Below, piece after piece: positions 1 through 4,850 of a stretch of 6,560 bases of DNA. The DNA is taken from assembly GCA_913046025.1 (NCBI GenBank), contig CAJWRP010000129.1, positions 1 through 6,560 of the forward strand. The letters are read 5' to 3'. This DNA is from an uncultured Chloroflexota bacterium. Lineage in GTDB: Bacteria > Chloroflexota > Dehalococcoidia > SAR202 > UBA11138. How positions within the stretch are numbered: position 1 is the first letter of the stretch; each line of letters starts with the position of its first letter. The notes beneath the pieces were generated by a model. It was given only the letters and a program-made list of their open reading frames with translations. It was not told where the DNA came from and did not search any database. A program made the translations under genes and the position numbers.

Positions 1-672
1 GGGCTTAAGGTGCGCCAGCCTCTGTCGGTGGCCGTCGTCAGCCTGCCCAAGGAGTCTGAGCGCAAGTACCTGAAGGAGATCACCGCTCAGCTCAAGGATG
101 AACTGAACGTTGCGGACATCAAGGACGCCAGCGAGGTTGAAGGCGTGTTGCGGTTCGAGATCCGGCCTAACTTCCAGTTGTTGGGTCCCAAGTACGGCAA
201 GGACATGAACAGGATACGAAAGCTATTGGAGGAATTCGATTCCTCAGTGATTGCTAGACAGGTAGCGTCTGGAGACACTGTAAAGCTGGACGGGTTCGAC
301 CTGCTCCCTGAAGAGATTTTGGTCGAACAGTACCCTCTGGAGGGATATTCAGTTGCCTCCGAGGCGGGCTACGCTGTGGCAGTGAGCACCGAGATCACTG
401 AGGAATTGCGACTGGAAGGGAAGGCCCGTGAGCTTGTTCATCGTATTCAAAATATGCGTCGGTCTGCCGAATTCAACATATCTGACCACATAACGACTTA
501 CTTTCAGGGCAATGAAGAAATAAACAAGGTAATCGACGTCCACGCCGAATACATACGTCATGAGACACTGTCTCGTGAACTGGTCAAGGCTGTACCAGCT
601 GAAGGCGCCTACGTGGAAGAGCAGGATATGGACGGGGTTGACGTCACACTGGGCGTGAAAAGAGAAACATAG
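1..672 (+). CDS. ileS: Isoleucyl-tRNA synthetase, C-terminal part (5' end outside window)
   Basis: This is the last 223 codons of isoleucyl-tRNA synthetase, the cytoplasmic enzyme that charges tRNA-Ile with isoleucine. The reading frame is open from base 1 (GLK-VRQPLS), so the gene starts upstream. What remains is the C-terminal appendage of the long, eukaryote-like IleRS type (DUF5915 family). It begins with the KVRQPL motif, continues with DELNVADIKDASEV and FQLLGPKYGKDMNRI, and then ELRLEGKARELVHRIQNMRR followed by SAEFNISD. These blocks are characteristic of that family. There is no C-terminal Cys4 zinc knuckle, which the short bacterial IleRS type carries. The catalytic HIGH and KMSKS motifs would lie outside the window, so activity cannot be judged here. 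The TAG stop is at 670-672. The next gene on this strand begins 184 bp later, after a repeat-bearing spacer, so it is probably a separate transcription unit. Confidence 0.93.
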   Translation, partial: GLKVRQPLSVAVVSLPKESERKYLKEITAQLKDELNVADIKDASEVEGVLRFEIRPNFQLLGPKYGKDMNRIRKLLEEFDSSVIARQVASGDTVKLDGFDLLPEEILVEQYPLEGYSVASEAGYAVAVSTEITEELRLEGKARELVHRIQNMRRSAEFNISDHITTYFQGNEEINKVIDVHAEYIRHETLSRELVKAVPAEGAYVEEQDMDGVDVTLGVKRET

Positions 673-687
673 ACATGCTGTAGATAT

Positions 688-740
688 CCCTTCAGCCGTA
701 GTCTGGGAAGTCCAGGATGAAGGGCCGTCGGCTGATAGGG
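688..740. repeat. Imperfect stem-loop in the ileS-AKR spacer
   Basis: CCCTTCAGCCG (688-698) can pair with CGGCTGATAGGG (729-740) with one bulged base. An alternative perfect 7-bp pairing exists between CCCTTCA (688-694) and TGAAGGG (718-724), and the loop holds CTGG/CCAG. No T-run follows on either strand, so it is not a standard intrinsic terminator for ileS. It abuts the inverted-repeat element beginning at 740 and could be an outer part of that element or a processing structure. Confidence 0.35.
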
Positions 741-829
741 TCATAACAAGAGCCGGGGCAACGAGGAATCTAAGGCTTTTGCGTCCACACAAGCCAATTC
801 TTGAGAATCCACGCTGTGCTCGGAATGAC
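740..829. repeat. MITE-like 90-bp imperfect inverted-repeat element
   Basis: The left arm starts GTCATAACAAGAGCCGGGGC and continues through AACGAGGAATCTAAG. The right arm ends GAATCCACGCTGTGCTCGGAATGAC. The reverse complement of the right arm (GTCATTCCGAGCACAGCG, then TGGATTCTCAAG) aligns with the left arm apart from a small insertion and a few substitutions. The termini GTCAT...ATGAC and the GAGGAATCT/GGATTCT blocks match the intergenic GTCATTCCGAGC...GAGGAATCT palindromic repeat that I recall from Chloroflexota and several other phyla. It lies 27 bp upstream of the aldo/keto reductase start. No target-site duplication is obvious, and the arms look old and diverged. It encodes nothing. Confidence 0.55.
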
Positions 830-856
830 TTATTTATTCGGAAACGGGAGATATCA

Positions 857-1879
857 ATGAAGTATCGAACACTGGGCCGTACTGGCATTCAGGTATCGGA
901 GATTGGCTACGGCTGCGGTGCCGTCGGCGGCCTTATGGTCAAGGGCGACCGCACCGAGATGCTGGACGCCGTGAAACTGGCCATCGACTCTGGCATTACC
1001 TACTTCGATACAGCGCGGCTCTATGGCAACGGCGTCTCGGAGACCAACATTGGCTGGGCGCTCAAGGAGCTGAACGCCGACGTTGTCTTGGGCACAAAGG
1101 TCAAGCTGGAAGTCGAGGACATGGCGGATATCGAGAGCGCCGTCGTGCAGCATGTCGAGGGTAGCCTTCAGCGTATGGGGCGGGACAGCGTGGACCTGGT
1201 GTCGCTGCATCATCCTGTAGGTCCGGCTCGTGACGGCGACAGGCTTCTCTACCAGGGTGACAAGGTCCTGGGAGGCGGAATCATCACTGCCGAGGACGTA
1301 GACGCCGCCGCACGAGGATTCGCGACGTTGATGCAGCAGGGCAAGACGCGCTTCTGGGGCATGAACGCGGTTGGCGATACCGATACGATTCACCAGTGCA
1401 TGGACTCCGCGAAGCCTTTTGGAATGCAGGCGGCTTATAACCTGCTAAATCCCTCTGGCTCCAATGCGGTGCCGTCGGGATACCCGTTCCAGGACTACCG
1501 GCAGCACATCAAGAAGGCAGCCGATGACGGCATTGGCGTCTTTGCCATTCGGGTGTTGGCCGGCGGAGCGCTCAGTGGCATCTCGGATAGGCACGAGAAC
1601 GCCTCGCCGCCGCCTGCGCCCATGGGCTCCAGTGGCACCTATCAGGAAGACCTGGACTGCTCCAGCGCATTTCGGTTTCTTGTCGAAGATGGATACGTTG
1701 GCAGTCTTGTAGAGGCGGCGATACGCTTCTCACTGAACAACGAGCACATCTCTACGTCGCTGATTGGCATTGCCAATATCGATCAGTTGCAGCAGGCCAT
1801 AGAGTACGGTAACACGGGTCCGCTGCCCGCTGATGCCATCGAGAAGCTAAAGGGTGTCTGGGCAGGCTTCGCCAACTAA
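857..1879 (+). CDS. Aldo/keto reductase family oxidoreductase
   Basis: A complete 340-residue NADPH-dependent aldo/keto reductase of TIM-barrel fold, predicted to be cytoplasmic. The N-terminus MKYRTLGRTGIQVSEIGYGC is the standard opening of the bacterial AKR family. The catalytic tetrad is visible: Asp51 and Tyr56 in FDTARLYG, Lys81 in LGTKVK, and His118 in SLHHP. The cofactor-side end of the barrel is represented by SLIGIANIDQL near residues 303-313. The ATG at 857 is preferred because GGGAG (846-850) lies 6 bases upstream. The frame is open back to 779, but that extension would translate the inverted-repeat element. The barrel has a long acidic insert after the HHP motif (residues 121-150), so the substrate cannot be named. 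Candidates include sugar, quinone or lactaldehyde-type carbonyls. No partner gene suggests a pathway. Confidence 0.92.
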   Translation: MKYRTLGRTGIQVSEIGYGCGAVGGLMVKGDRTEMLDAVKLAIDSGITYFDTARLYGNGVSETNIGWALKELNADVVLGTKVKLEVEDMADIESAVVQHVEGSLQRMGRDSVDLVSLHHPVGPARDGDRLLYQGDKVLGGGIITAEDVDAAARGFATLMQQGKTRFWGMNAVGDTDTIHQCMDSAKPFGMQAAYNLLNPSGSNAVPSGYPFQDYRQHIKKAADDGIGVFAIRVLAGGALSGISDRHENASPPPAPMGSSGTYQEDLDCSSAFRFLVEDGYVGSLVEAAIRFSLNNEHISTSLIGIANIDQLQQAIEYGNTGPLPADAIEKLKGVWAGFAN

Positions 1880-1956
1880 GGTCTCCCTAACCCGTTTAGA
1901 TAAATAAGGAAGTAGCCGAATAGCGTGCACCCGAAATTCGTAGGACGAAAAAAACG

Positions 1957-2298
1957 GTGCGAATTCTAGTAGCTGAAAATGATCGGGAGATAGTGAGGAC
2001 CATCCGGAAATGCCTGGAGGAGTCTGGATATGAGGTCACGTCCGCCCACGATGGCAAGACCGCGCGGGAGAGCTTTCACAACGAGAAACCCGACCTGGTC
2101 GTTCTGGATATCATGATGCCGGAGATCAATGGCCTGGACGTCGCCAAGGCTCTGCTGCGGGAGTTCGAGGTCCCCATCATTATGTTGACGGCCAGAGTTG
2201 ATGAGGCTGATAGGCTCGTTGGCCTGGAGCTCGGCGTCGACGACTACATGACCAAGCCAGGGAACGGCTCCAGGTTCTCTTTCACCATTCCGGCGTGA
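1957..2298 (+). pseudogene. Response-regulator receiver domain fused to the tail of a histidine kinase (deletion remnant)
   Basis: Residues 1-101 form a receiver domain of the OmpR type. It opens with MRILVAEND, carries the phospho-acceptor Asp51 in VVLDIMMPEINGL, Thr78 in IIMLTAR, and Lys100 in DDYMTKP. An intact gene would continue into a winged-helix DNA-binding domain of about 100 residues. Here the frame instead jumps after KP to GNGSRFSFTIPA and stops. That 12-residue end is the typical last strand (G2 box and following FxFTIP) of a histidine-kinase ATPase domain. The simplest reading is an in-frame deletion between a regulator gene and an adjacent downstream kinase gene, which removed the winged helix and nearly all the kinase. 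The acidic pocket is E7-N8 rather than the usual D/E-D pair, so Mg2+ binding may also be weakened. The start is GTG 1957 with AGGA at 1942-1945. A functional single-domain receiver cannot be excluded. Confidence 0.72.
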
Positions 2299-2718
2299 CT
2301 ACTATGTTACTGGTACCTAGGGCCACCGGTAACGGGGAATTGCGTTCGTCTAAGTTTTCCCCGAGATCCTTTCCGCTATCTCCACAATCCCAATGCATGT
2401 ATTAGCATTGGTTTGCCTGCAATCACTCAGGAGAAGGCGGATGAGCGTCTGGCCATGATCGAAGAAAAGGTCACCGAGGAGATGGACAAGGCGTGGTTTG
2501 CGAATCAAGGAGAGCGTGCGCAGCATGGGCAGCATGGGCAGCATGGCCGAGGCCCTGGATTCGGCAGGCACAACAACCCTGGCATGGAACACCGAGCAGG
2601 TCAAAGGCATAGTGGTGAAGACAATCTTGGTGTAAGTCTGAGGCAAAGTCGTGGATACAGCAGCAGTGAGCCTTACGAACTTCAAGGCTTTGGAGAGGGC
2701 CGCTTCAATAGCAATTAG
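2299..2718 (+). pseudogene. Start-less His/Gly-rich remnant, family uncertain
   Basis: The frame used by the receiver remnant stays open after its TGA from 2299 to the TAG at 2716-2718, with no ATG or ribosome site at a sensible place. The recognisable part begins near 2413 (a TTG codon) with LPAITQEKADERLAMIEEKV, then TEEMDKAW and HGQHGQHGRGPGFGRH. This helical ITQEQAD-type segment followed by a His/Gly-rich tail resembles the end of small secreted, DUF2680-like proteins, but that assignment is a guess. Three copies of the 9-mer CAGCATGGG/C (2521-2547) encode the HGQ repeat. Downstream the other two frames look at least as protein-like (ATG at 2543 running to a stop near 2634; then 2642 onward to about 2765), which suggests frame damage. 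I treat the stretch as decayed coding DNA. Confidence 0.4.
2521..2547. repeat. Three tandem 9-bp repeats
   Basis: CAGCATGGG, CAGCATGGG and CAGCATGGC lie head to tail. The unit length is a multiple of three, so copy-number change would not shift frame. In the open frame they read as HG/QHG/QHG. Confidence 0.8.
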
Positions 2719-2763
2719 AATCAGGTTCGGTAGCGTATTCTCTCAAGCACAATGGGAAGCATG

Positions 2764-2799
2764 GTAGGGACGAAACTTCTAGTTTCGTCCCTACTTTTT
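2764..2799 (+). terminator. Intrinsic terminator, perfect 14-bp stem
   Basis: GTAGGGACGAAACT (2764-2777) and AGTTTCGTCCCTAC (2781-2794) are perfect inverted repeats around a 3-base TCT loop, followed by TTTTT (2795-2799). The T-run lies on the plus-strand side only. It would end transcription coming from the receiver-remnant region and insulates the next promoter. A perfect symmetrical stem this long could also be a mobile palindromic repeat. Confidence 0.82.
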
Positions 2800-2857
2800 C
2801 GTGAAGTAGGATTTAATAGATGGCTGCCGCTAGTGAAAACTGCCATAGTTATAGTTT

Positions 2858-2875
2858 TTGTGAACTCAAACACAA
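2858..2875. promoter_or_regulatory. CRP/FNR-family-like operator palindrome
   Basis: TTGTG (2858-2862), an 8-base spacer and CACAA (2871-2875) form a perfect symmetric palindrome. Read as TGTGA-N6-ACACA it differs from the classical CRP consensus TGTGA-N6-TCACA at one position. It ends 2 bp before the -35 box at 2878, a typical location for a regulator site. The binding protein is unknown; the downstream cNMP-domain protein lacks a DNA-binding domain and could not bind by itself. Confidence 0.5.
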
Positions 2876-2877
2876 TG

Positions 2878-2906
2878 TTGACAAAATACAGGTCGTAGTT
2901 TATTTT
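2878..2906 (+). promoter_or_regulatory. Sigma70-type promoter for the leader and cNMP-domain gene
   Basis: TTGACA (2878-2883) is a perfect -35 box. After a 17-base spacer comes TATTTT (2901-2906), a 4/6 match to TATAAT, in an AT-rich setting. The predicted transcript start is near 2913, giving a leader of roughly 205 bases before the ATG at 3119. Confidence 0.5.
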
Positions 2907-2991
2907 CATTCTTAAATTCAATTCACTCTTTAACAATCTATACCGATATCTTTTATTAGTTTGGACAGCACAGCACCGCGAGGACGCTTTT

Positions 2992-3018
2992 ATGAAGCGA
3001 AACTGGGGCAGTTTTTAA
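2992..3018 (+). CDS. Possible 8-codon leader peptide
   Basis: ATG at 2992 opens a tiny frame encoding MKRNWGSF and ends at TAA 3016-3018. A ribosome site GAGGA (2980-2984) stands 7 bases before the ATG, an ideal spacing. The stop is 16 bases before the terminator hairpin at 3035. This order (promoter, mini-ORF, terminator, structural gene) is that of a transcription attenuator. The peptide lacks a run of one regulatory codon, having only a single Trp, so it may also be chance. A small stem (AAACTG/CAGTTT, 3000-3014) overlaps the mini-ORF. Confidence 0.3.
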   Translation: MKRNWGSF

Positions 3019-3034
3019 AAGATACAATTTCTAG

Positions 3035-3078
3035 AGCCGGCCAAGCCCTTTTGCAGGGGCAGAGGATCGGCTTTTTTT
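3035..3078 (+). terminator. Intrinsic terminator or attenuator in the leader of the cNMP-domain gene
   Basis: AGCCGGCC near 3035-3042 pairs with GGATCGGCT near 3064-3072 with one bulge, and GCCC (3045-3048) pairs with GGGC (3057-3060) across a small internal loop. Seven T's follow at 3072-3078. It sits only 40 bp before the next ATG and points toward it. It therefore either ends a short RNA of about 165 bases started at the 2878-2906 promoter or acts as a conditional attenuator of the downstream gene. Confidence 0.7.
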
Positions 3079-3118
3079 GTTTGGCGGGTGACTTACCGGA
3101 GAGGAAGATCAGGGTTAA

Positions 3119-3631
3119 ATGATTCAACACATAAATATGCTGAGAAGAAGCGAGCTGTTCAGTGAACTTACAGAGGACGAACTCTGCGTGTTAATGCCAT
3201 TTTGTACTGACGCTGCCATTGCAGAAGAGGGAATGATCTTTAATGAAGGCCGAGAGGCCTCTCATGTTTATGTGCTCACCGAGGGCAAGATAGCTCTTCA
3301 GAAGCACATTAGGGCTCCCCACGCCAGACACTCCCGGCGCACAACGATTACGCTGTGTTATCCCGGTGAAACAGTAGGCTGGTCCGCATTGATGGATCCC
3401 TTCAAGTACACTCTTTCCGCCGTGGCATGGGAATCCAGCAAACTGGTTAGGATCGATGCAGTGAATCTGCGAAAGGCTCTAGCGATTTACCCAGAGGTCG
3501 GTTACAAGGTGACCACCGCTCTAGCAGAGGTAATGTCACGTAGGCTGCGACACACAATCGACTCACTTATCAACCAGCGCGAGATCTCCTTCTTGGGCTT
3601 GAACGAGTGCAACCACACCGACGTAGCGTAA
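3119..3631 (+). CDS. Stand-alone cyclic-nucleotide-binding (CRP/FNR-type) domain protein
   Basis: This 170-residue cytoplasmic protein is a single cNMP-binding beta-roll with its flanking helices. It opens with LRRSELFSELTEDEL (residues 8-22). The roll follows: GMIFNEGREASHVYVLTEGK (residues 38-57), then YPGETVGWSALMDPFKYTLS (81-100), which occupies the phosphate-binding cassette. A C-helix follows near VTTALAEVMSRRLRHTI (131-147). The Arg-Ser pair that binds the cAMP phosphate in classical CRP is not conserved; PFKYTLS stands in its place, so the ligand may not be cAMP. CRP and FNR regulators continue for about 70 residues into a helix-turn-helix, absent here. The next 35 bp lead into a terminator hairpin with no HTH coding in any frame, so the short form looks native. 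The start ATG 3119 has GGAGAGGA 13 bases upstream and AGGG close by; ATG 3137 is an alternative. Confidence 0.85.
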   Translation: MIQHINMLRRSELFSELTEDELCVLMPFCTDAAIAEEGMIFNEGREASHVYVLTEGKIALQKHIRAPHARHSRRTTITLCYPGETVGWSALMDPFKYTLSAVAWESSKLVRIDAVNLRKALAIYPEVGYKVTTALAEVMSRRLRHTIDSLINQREISFLGLNECNHTDVA

Positions 3632-3666
3632 CCAAATAATCTAAGAAATTATAAGCACAAAGAAAA

Positions 3667-3703
3667 ATAGGCCTGACCACTGAACTTTTGTGGTCAGGCC
3701 TAT
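3667..3703 (-). terminator. Perfect 14-bp hairpin terminator between convergent genes
   Basis: ATAGGCCTGACCAC (3667-3680) and GTGGTCAGGCCTAT (3690-3703) are exact inverted repeats around a 9-base loop. On the minus strand the stem is followed by TTTTTCTTT, a good release tract for the collagen-like gene. On the plus strand the trailing CTTATATTC is U-poor but could still serve the cNMP-domain gene, so bidirectional use is likely. Confidence 0.8.
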
Positions 3704-3723
3704 CTTATATTCAAATCAAAAAA

Positions 3724-4126
3724 TTAAGCGTGCCCGTCATCCATTTTGATGATCTCAGTTACCGCTTACCGGCGCAGATCGCATAAACGCGGAGACGCCA
3801 GCTGTTCTCTGGCCCGCCCTGTTTCTCCGATTGGGCCCTTATCACCTTGCACGCCCTCCAGCCCCTGGGCACCTTGAGAACCCACAGGCCTAGCAGTACC
3901 TTCAGGGTTATATGCTCACCTTGCTTACCGGGGCGAGCTTTTCTTCGCCTTCACCCGATTCTGCAAGTTCCTTCAGCTTCTCGGCTGCCCAGTCAGCATC
4001 CGGATCACTGGAGGGCTCTTCAGACTGGTCAACTGCGTTGTCAGTGGCGATGACGACGACACTGAAAAAACATGCGGTGGTCAGCAGACCAAGCAATAGA
4101 ATAAGAAGCGCCAAATTTCGCGTCAT
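3724..4126 (-). pseudogene. Frameshifted collagen-like surface/lipoprotein gene
   Basis: ATG at 4126 opens a 72-codon frame ending at TAA 3908. It has a hydrophobic N-terminus MTRNLALLILLLGLLTTAC, a possible imperfect lipobox (TTAC, Cys19), and an acidic linker (DQSEEPSSDPDADWAAEKL). Near 3925 one shifted frame reads PGKQGE. From 3900 down to 3811 the remaining frame reads ten consecutive collagen-like triplets: GTA RPV GSQ GAQ GLE GVQ GDK GPI GET GRA, nine of which start with Gly. That frame meets a TAA at 3768-3766, then continues as AVTEIIKMDDGHA to TAA 3726-3724, just before the minus-strand terminator. The whole reads as an anchored collagen-like protein broken by at least one frameshift and one stop. 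GAGG about 13 bases upstream is a weak ribosome site. A truncated 72-aa product is possible, and a sequencing error could mimic the break. Confidence 0.65.
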
Positions 4127-4355
4127 GCCGATTGTGTCGCCTCGATGTTATAGGGTTATCCATTTATAGATAAACAGAAGCGGGCATTGGGCAAAATGGC
4201 CTTCTGCATAAGTCTTGCAGAGCGAATGCTCACCGCGCTACAGGTCGCGAATGCAGATGGCGCATTGCCATAGAACGAGTTGACGTGGGTAGATACGGTG
4301 AGACTGGGGACCTGTGATGATATGAGATGAATCGGTCTTGCCGGGAGTGAGATTA
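4127..4355. other. Divergent spacer, no gene seen
   Basis: This 229-bp stretch separates the minus-strand collagen-like gene from the plus-strand small gene, so promoters for both should lie here, but I see no clear -35/-10 pair. It contains an 8-bp direct repeat GCGAATGC (4222-4229 and 4247-4254) and a short stem TCTGCA/TGCAGA (4203-4208/4216-4221). No tRNA-like or ncRNA-like structure was recognised. Confidence 0.4.
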
Positions 4356-4541
4356 ATGGCGAAAGTGGTGTTGTTTCCCGACGAATTATGGGGCGATGTA
4401 AAGGCGCCTATTAAGAATTTCGATAACCACGGTTGCGGATTTGGCTACGACGCCTATGCCCAGAAACTATTCAGAGTATTGCTTGATGCTATTGATAGAG
4501 TCCAAGAGATCATTGAAGACCGCTTTAATGATGTGTCATAG
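4356..4541 (+). CDS. Hypothetical protein, 61 aa
   Basis: A short unrecognised protein beginning MAKVVLFPDELWGDVKAP, followed by a Gly/Asn/Phe-rich middle (NFDNHGCGFGYDAYAQ, residues 22-37) and an amphipathic C-terminal helix (LFRVLLDAIDRVQEIIEDRF). It has no signal peptide or membrane segment and one Cys. The ATG at 4356 has GGGAG (4343-4347) 8 bases upstream, better than the TTG at 4338 in the same frame. The ribosome site, sensible amino-acid composition and a hydrophobic-heptad C-terminus favour a real gene, but length gives little statistical support. It is isolated between two minus-strand units, so context offers no function. Confidence 0.5.
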   Translation: MAKVVLFPDELWGDVKAPIKNFDNHGCGFGYDAYAQKLFRVLLDAIDRVQEIIEDRFNDVS

Positions 4542-4560
4542 TCAATATTATTAACCCAAG

Positions 4561-4580
4561 GCCCAGAGATGTGACTGGGC
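4561..4580. terminator. Weak hairpin between convergent small genes
   Basis: GCCCAG (4561-4566) and CTGGGC (4575-4580) form a 6-bp G+C-rich stem with an 8-base loop between the plus-strand 61-aa gene and the minus-strand lysS-linked gene. Neither side has a clear T-run, so terminator function is uncertain. Confidence 0.3.
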
Positions 4581-4628
4581 TGCTAAAAATATCGTCAGTG
4601 GCCTGCCTGAATAGCTGCAGTTGAATAG

Positions 4629-4844
4629 CTAGAAGGAGATCAGACCGCTTGGCATGGTGTACACGTAGAACCTGTGCCCTTCCGGACATGTAACCTCTTT
4701 GCCGTGACCACCATCGAACTCCTGGGAATCCAGTTCCAGATGTGGTATCTCAGAAATGATAACCATTTCGTGGTCTTCATCAATTGTTACGGCCGTCGGT
4801 TCACGACCAATAGGGCAGGAGATTATCTGAAAGCCAATTCCCAT
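4629..4844 (-). CDS. Hypothetical protein, 71 aa, downstream of lysS
   Basis: The ATG at 4844 lies 6 bp after the lysS stop, with GAGG (4860-4857, within the lysS 3' end) as ribosome site, so it is probably cotranscribed and possibly translationally coupled. The protein is MGIGFQIISCPIG..., mostly beta-like and acidic, with two CP-x-G turns: C10-P-I-G and C53-P-E-G-H. The second is followed by RFYVYTMPSG. These look like half-knuckles that could bind a metal if the protein dimerises, but the usual CxxC pairs are missing. There is no membrane segment. I do not recognise the family. Real-gene status rests on the tight operon spacing, the ribosome site and plausible composition. Confidence 0.55.
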   Translation of the reverse strand: MGIGFQIISCPIGREPTAVTIDEDHEMVIISEIPHLELDSQEFDGGHGKEVTCPEGHRFYVYTMPSGLISF

Positions 4845-4850
4845 TATTAT

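Noticed and set aside
779..856. N-terminal extension of the aldo/keto reductase to an upstream start
   Set aside because: It would translate the inverted-repeat element, while ATG 857 has a ribosome site and begins the exact family N-terminus.
349..888. Minus-strand 179-codon open frame
   Set aside because: It lies antisense to ileS and the repeat element, shows no recognisable domain and has no ribosome site; it is a shadow.
854..1393. Minus-strand 179-codon open frame
   Set aside because: Antisense shadow of the well-supported aldo/keto reductase.
2350..2685. Minus-strand 111-codon open frame over the His-rich remnant
   Set aside because: Composition is superficially plausible, but it is antisense to a stretch with coding traces on the plus strand, has no ribosome site and matches no family I know.
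2836..2858. AAAACT/AGTTTT inverted repeat just upstream of the CRP-like site
   Set aside because: Six A+T-rich base pairs over an 11-base loop in an AT-rich region are expected by chance.
2721..2936. Minus-strand 71-codon open frame
   Set aside because: It runs through the perfect terminator hairpin, the CRP-like palindrome and the promoter.
3847..4169. Plus-strand open frames rich in Ser/Pro/Leu
   Set aside because: They mirror the acidic linker and Gly-X-Y region of the minus-strand collagen-like gene.
4180..4340. Possible tRNA or structured RNA in the divergent spacer
   Set aside because: No T-loop GTTCGAnTC motif, no cloverleaf pairing and no CCA end were found on either strand.
4608..4630. 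Direct repeat TGAATAGCT at 14-bp period
   Set aside because: Only two 9-bp copies; no CRISPR or iteron-like array anywhere in the window.
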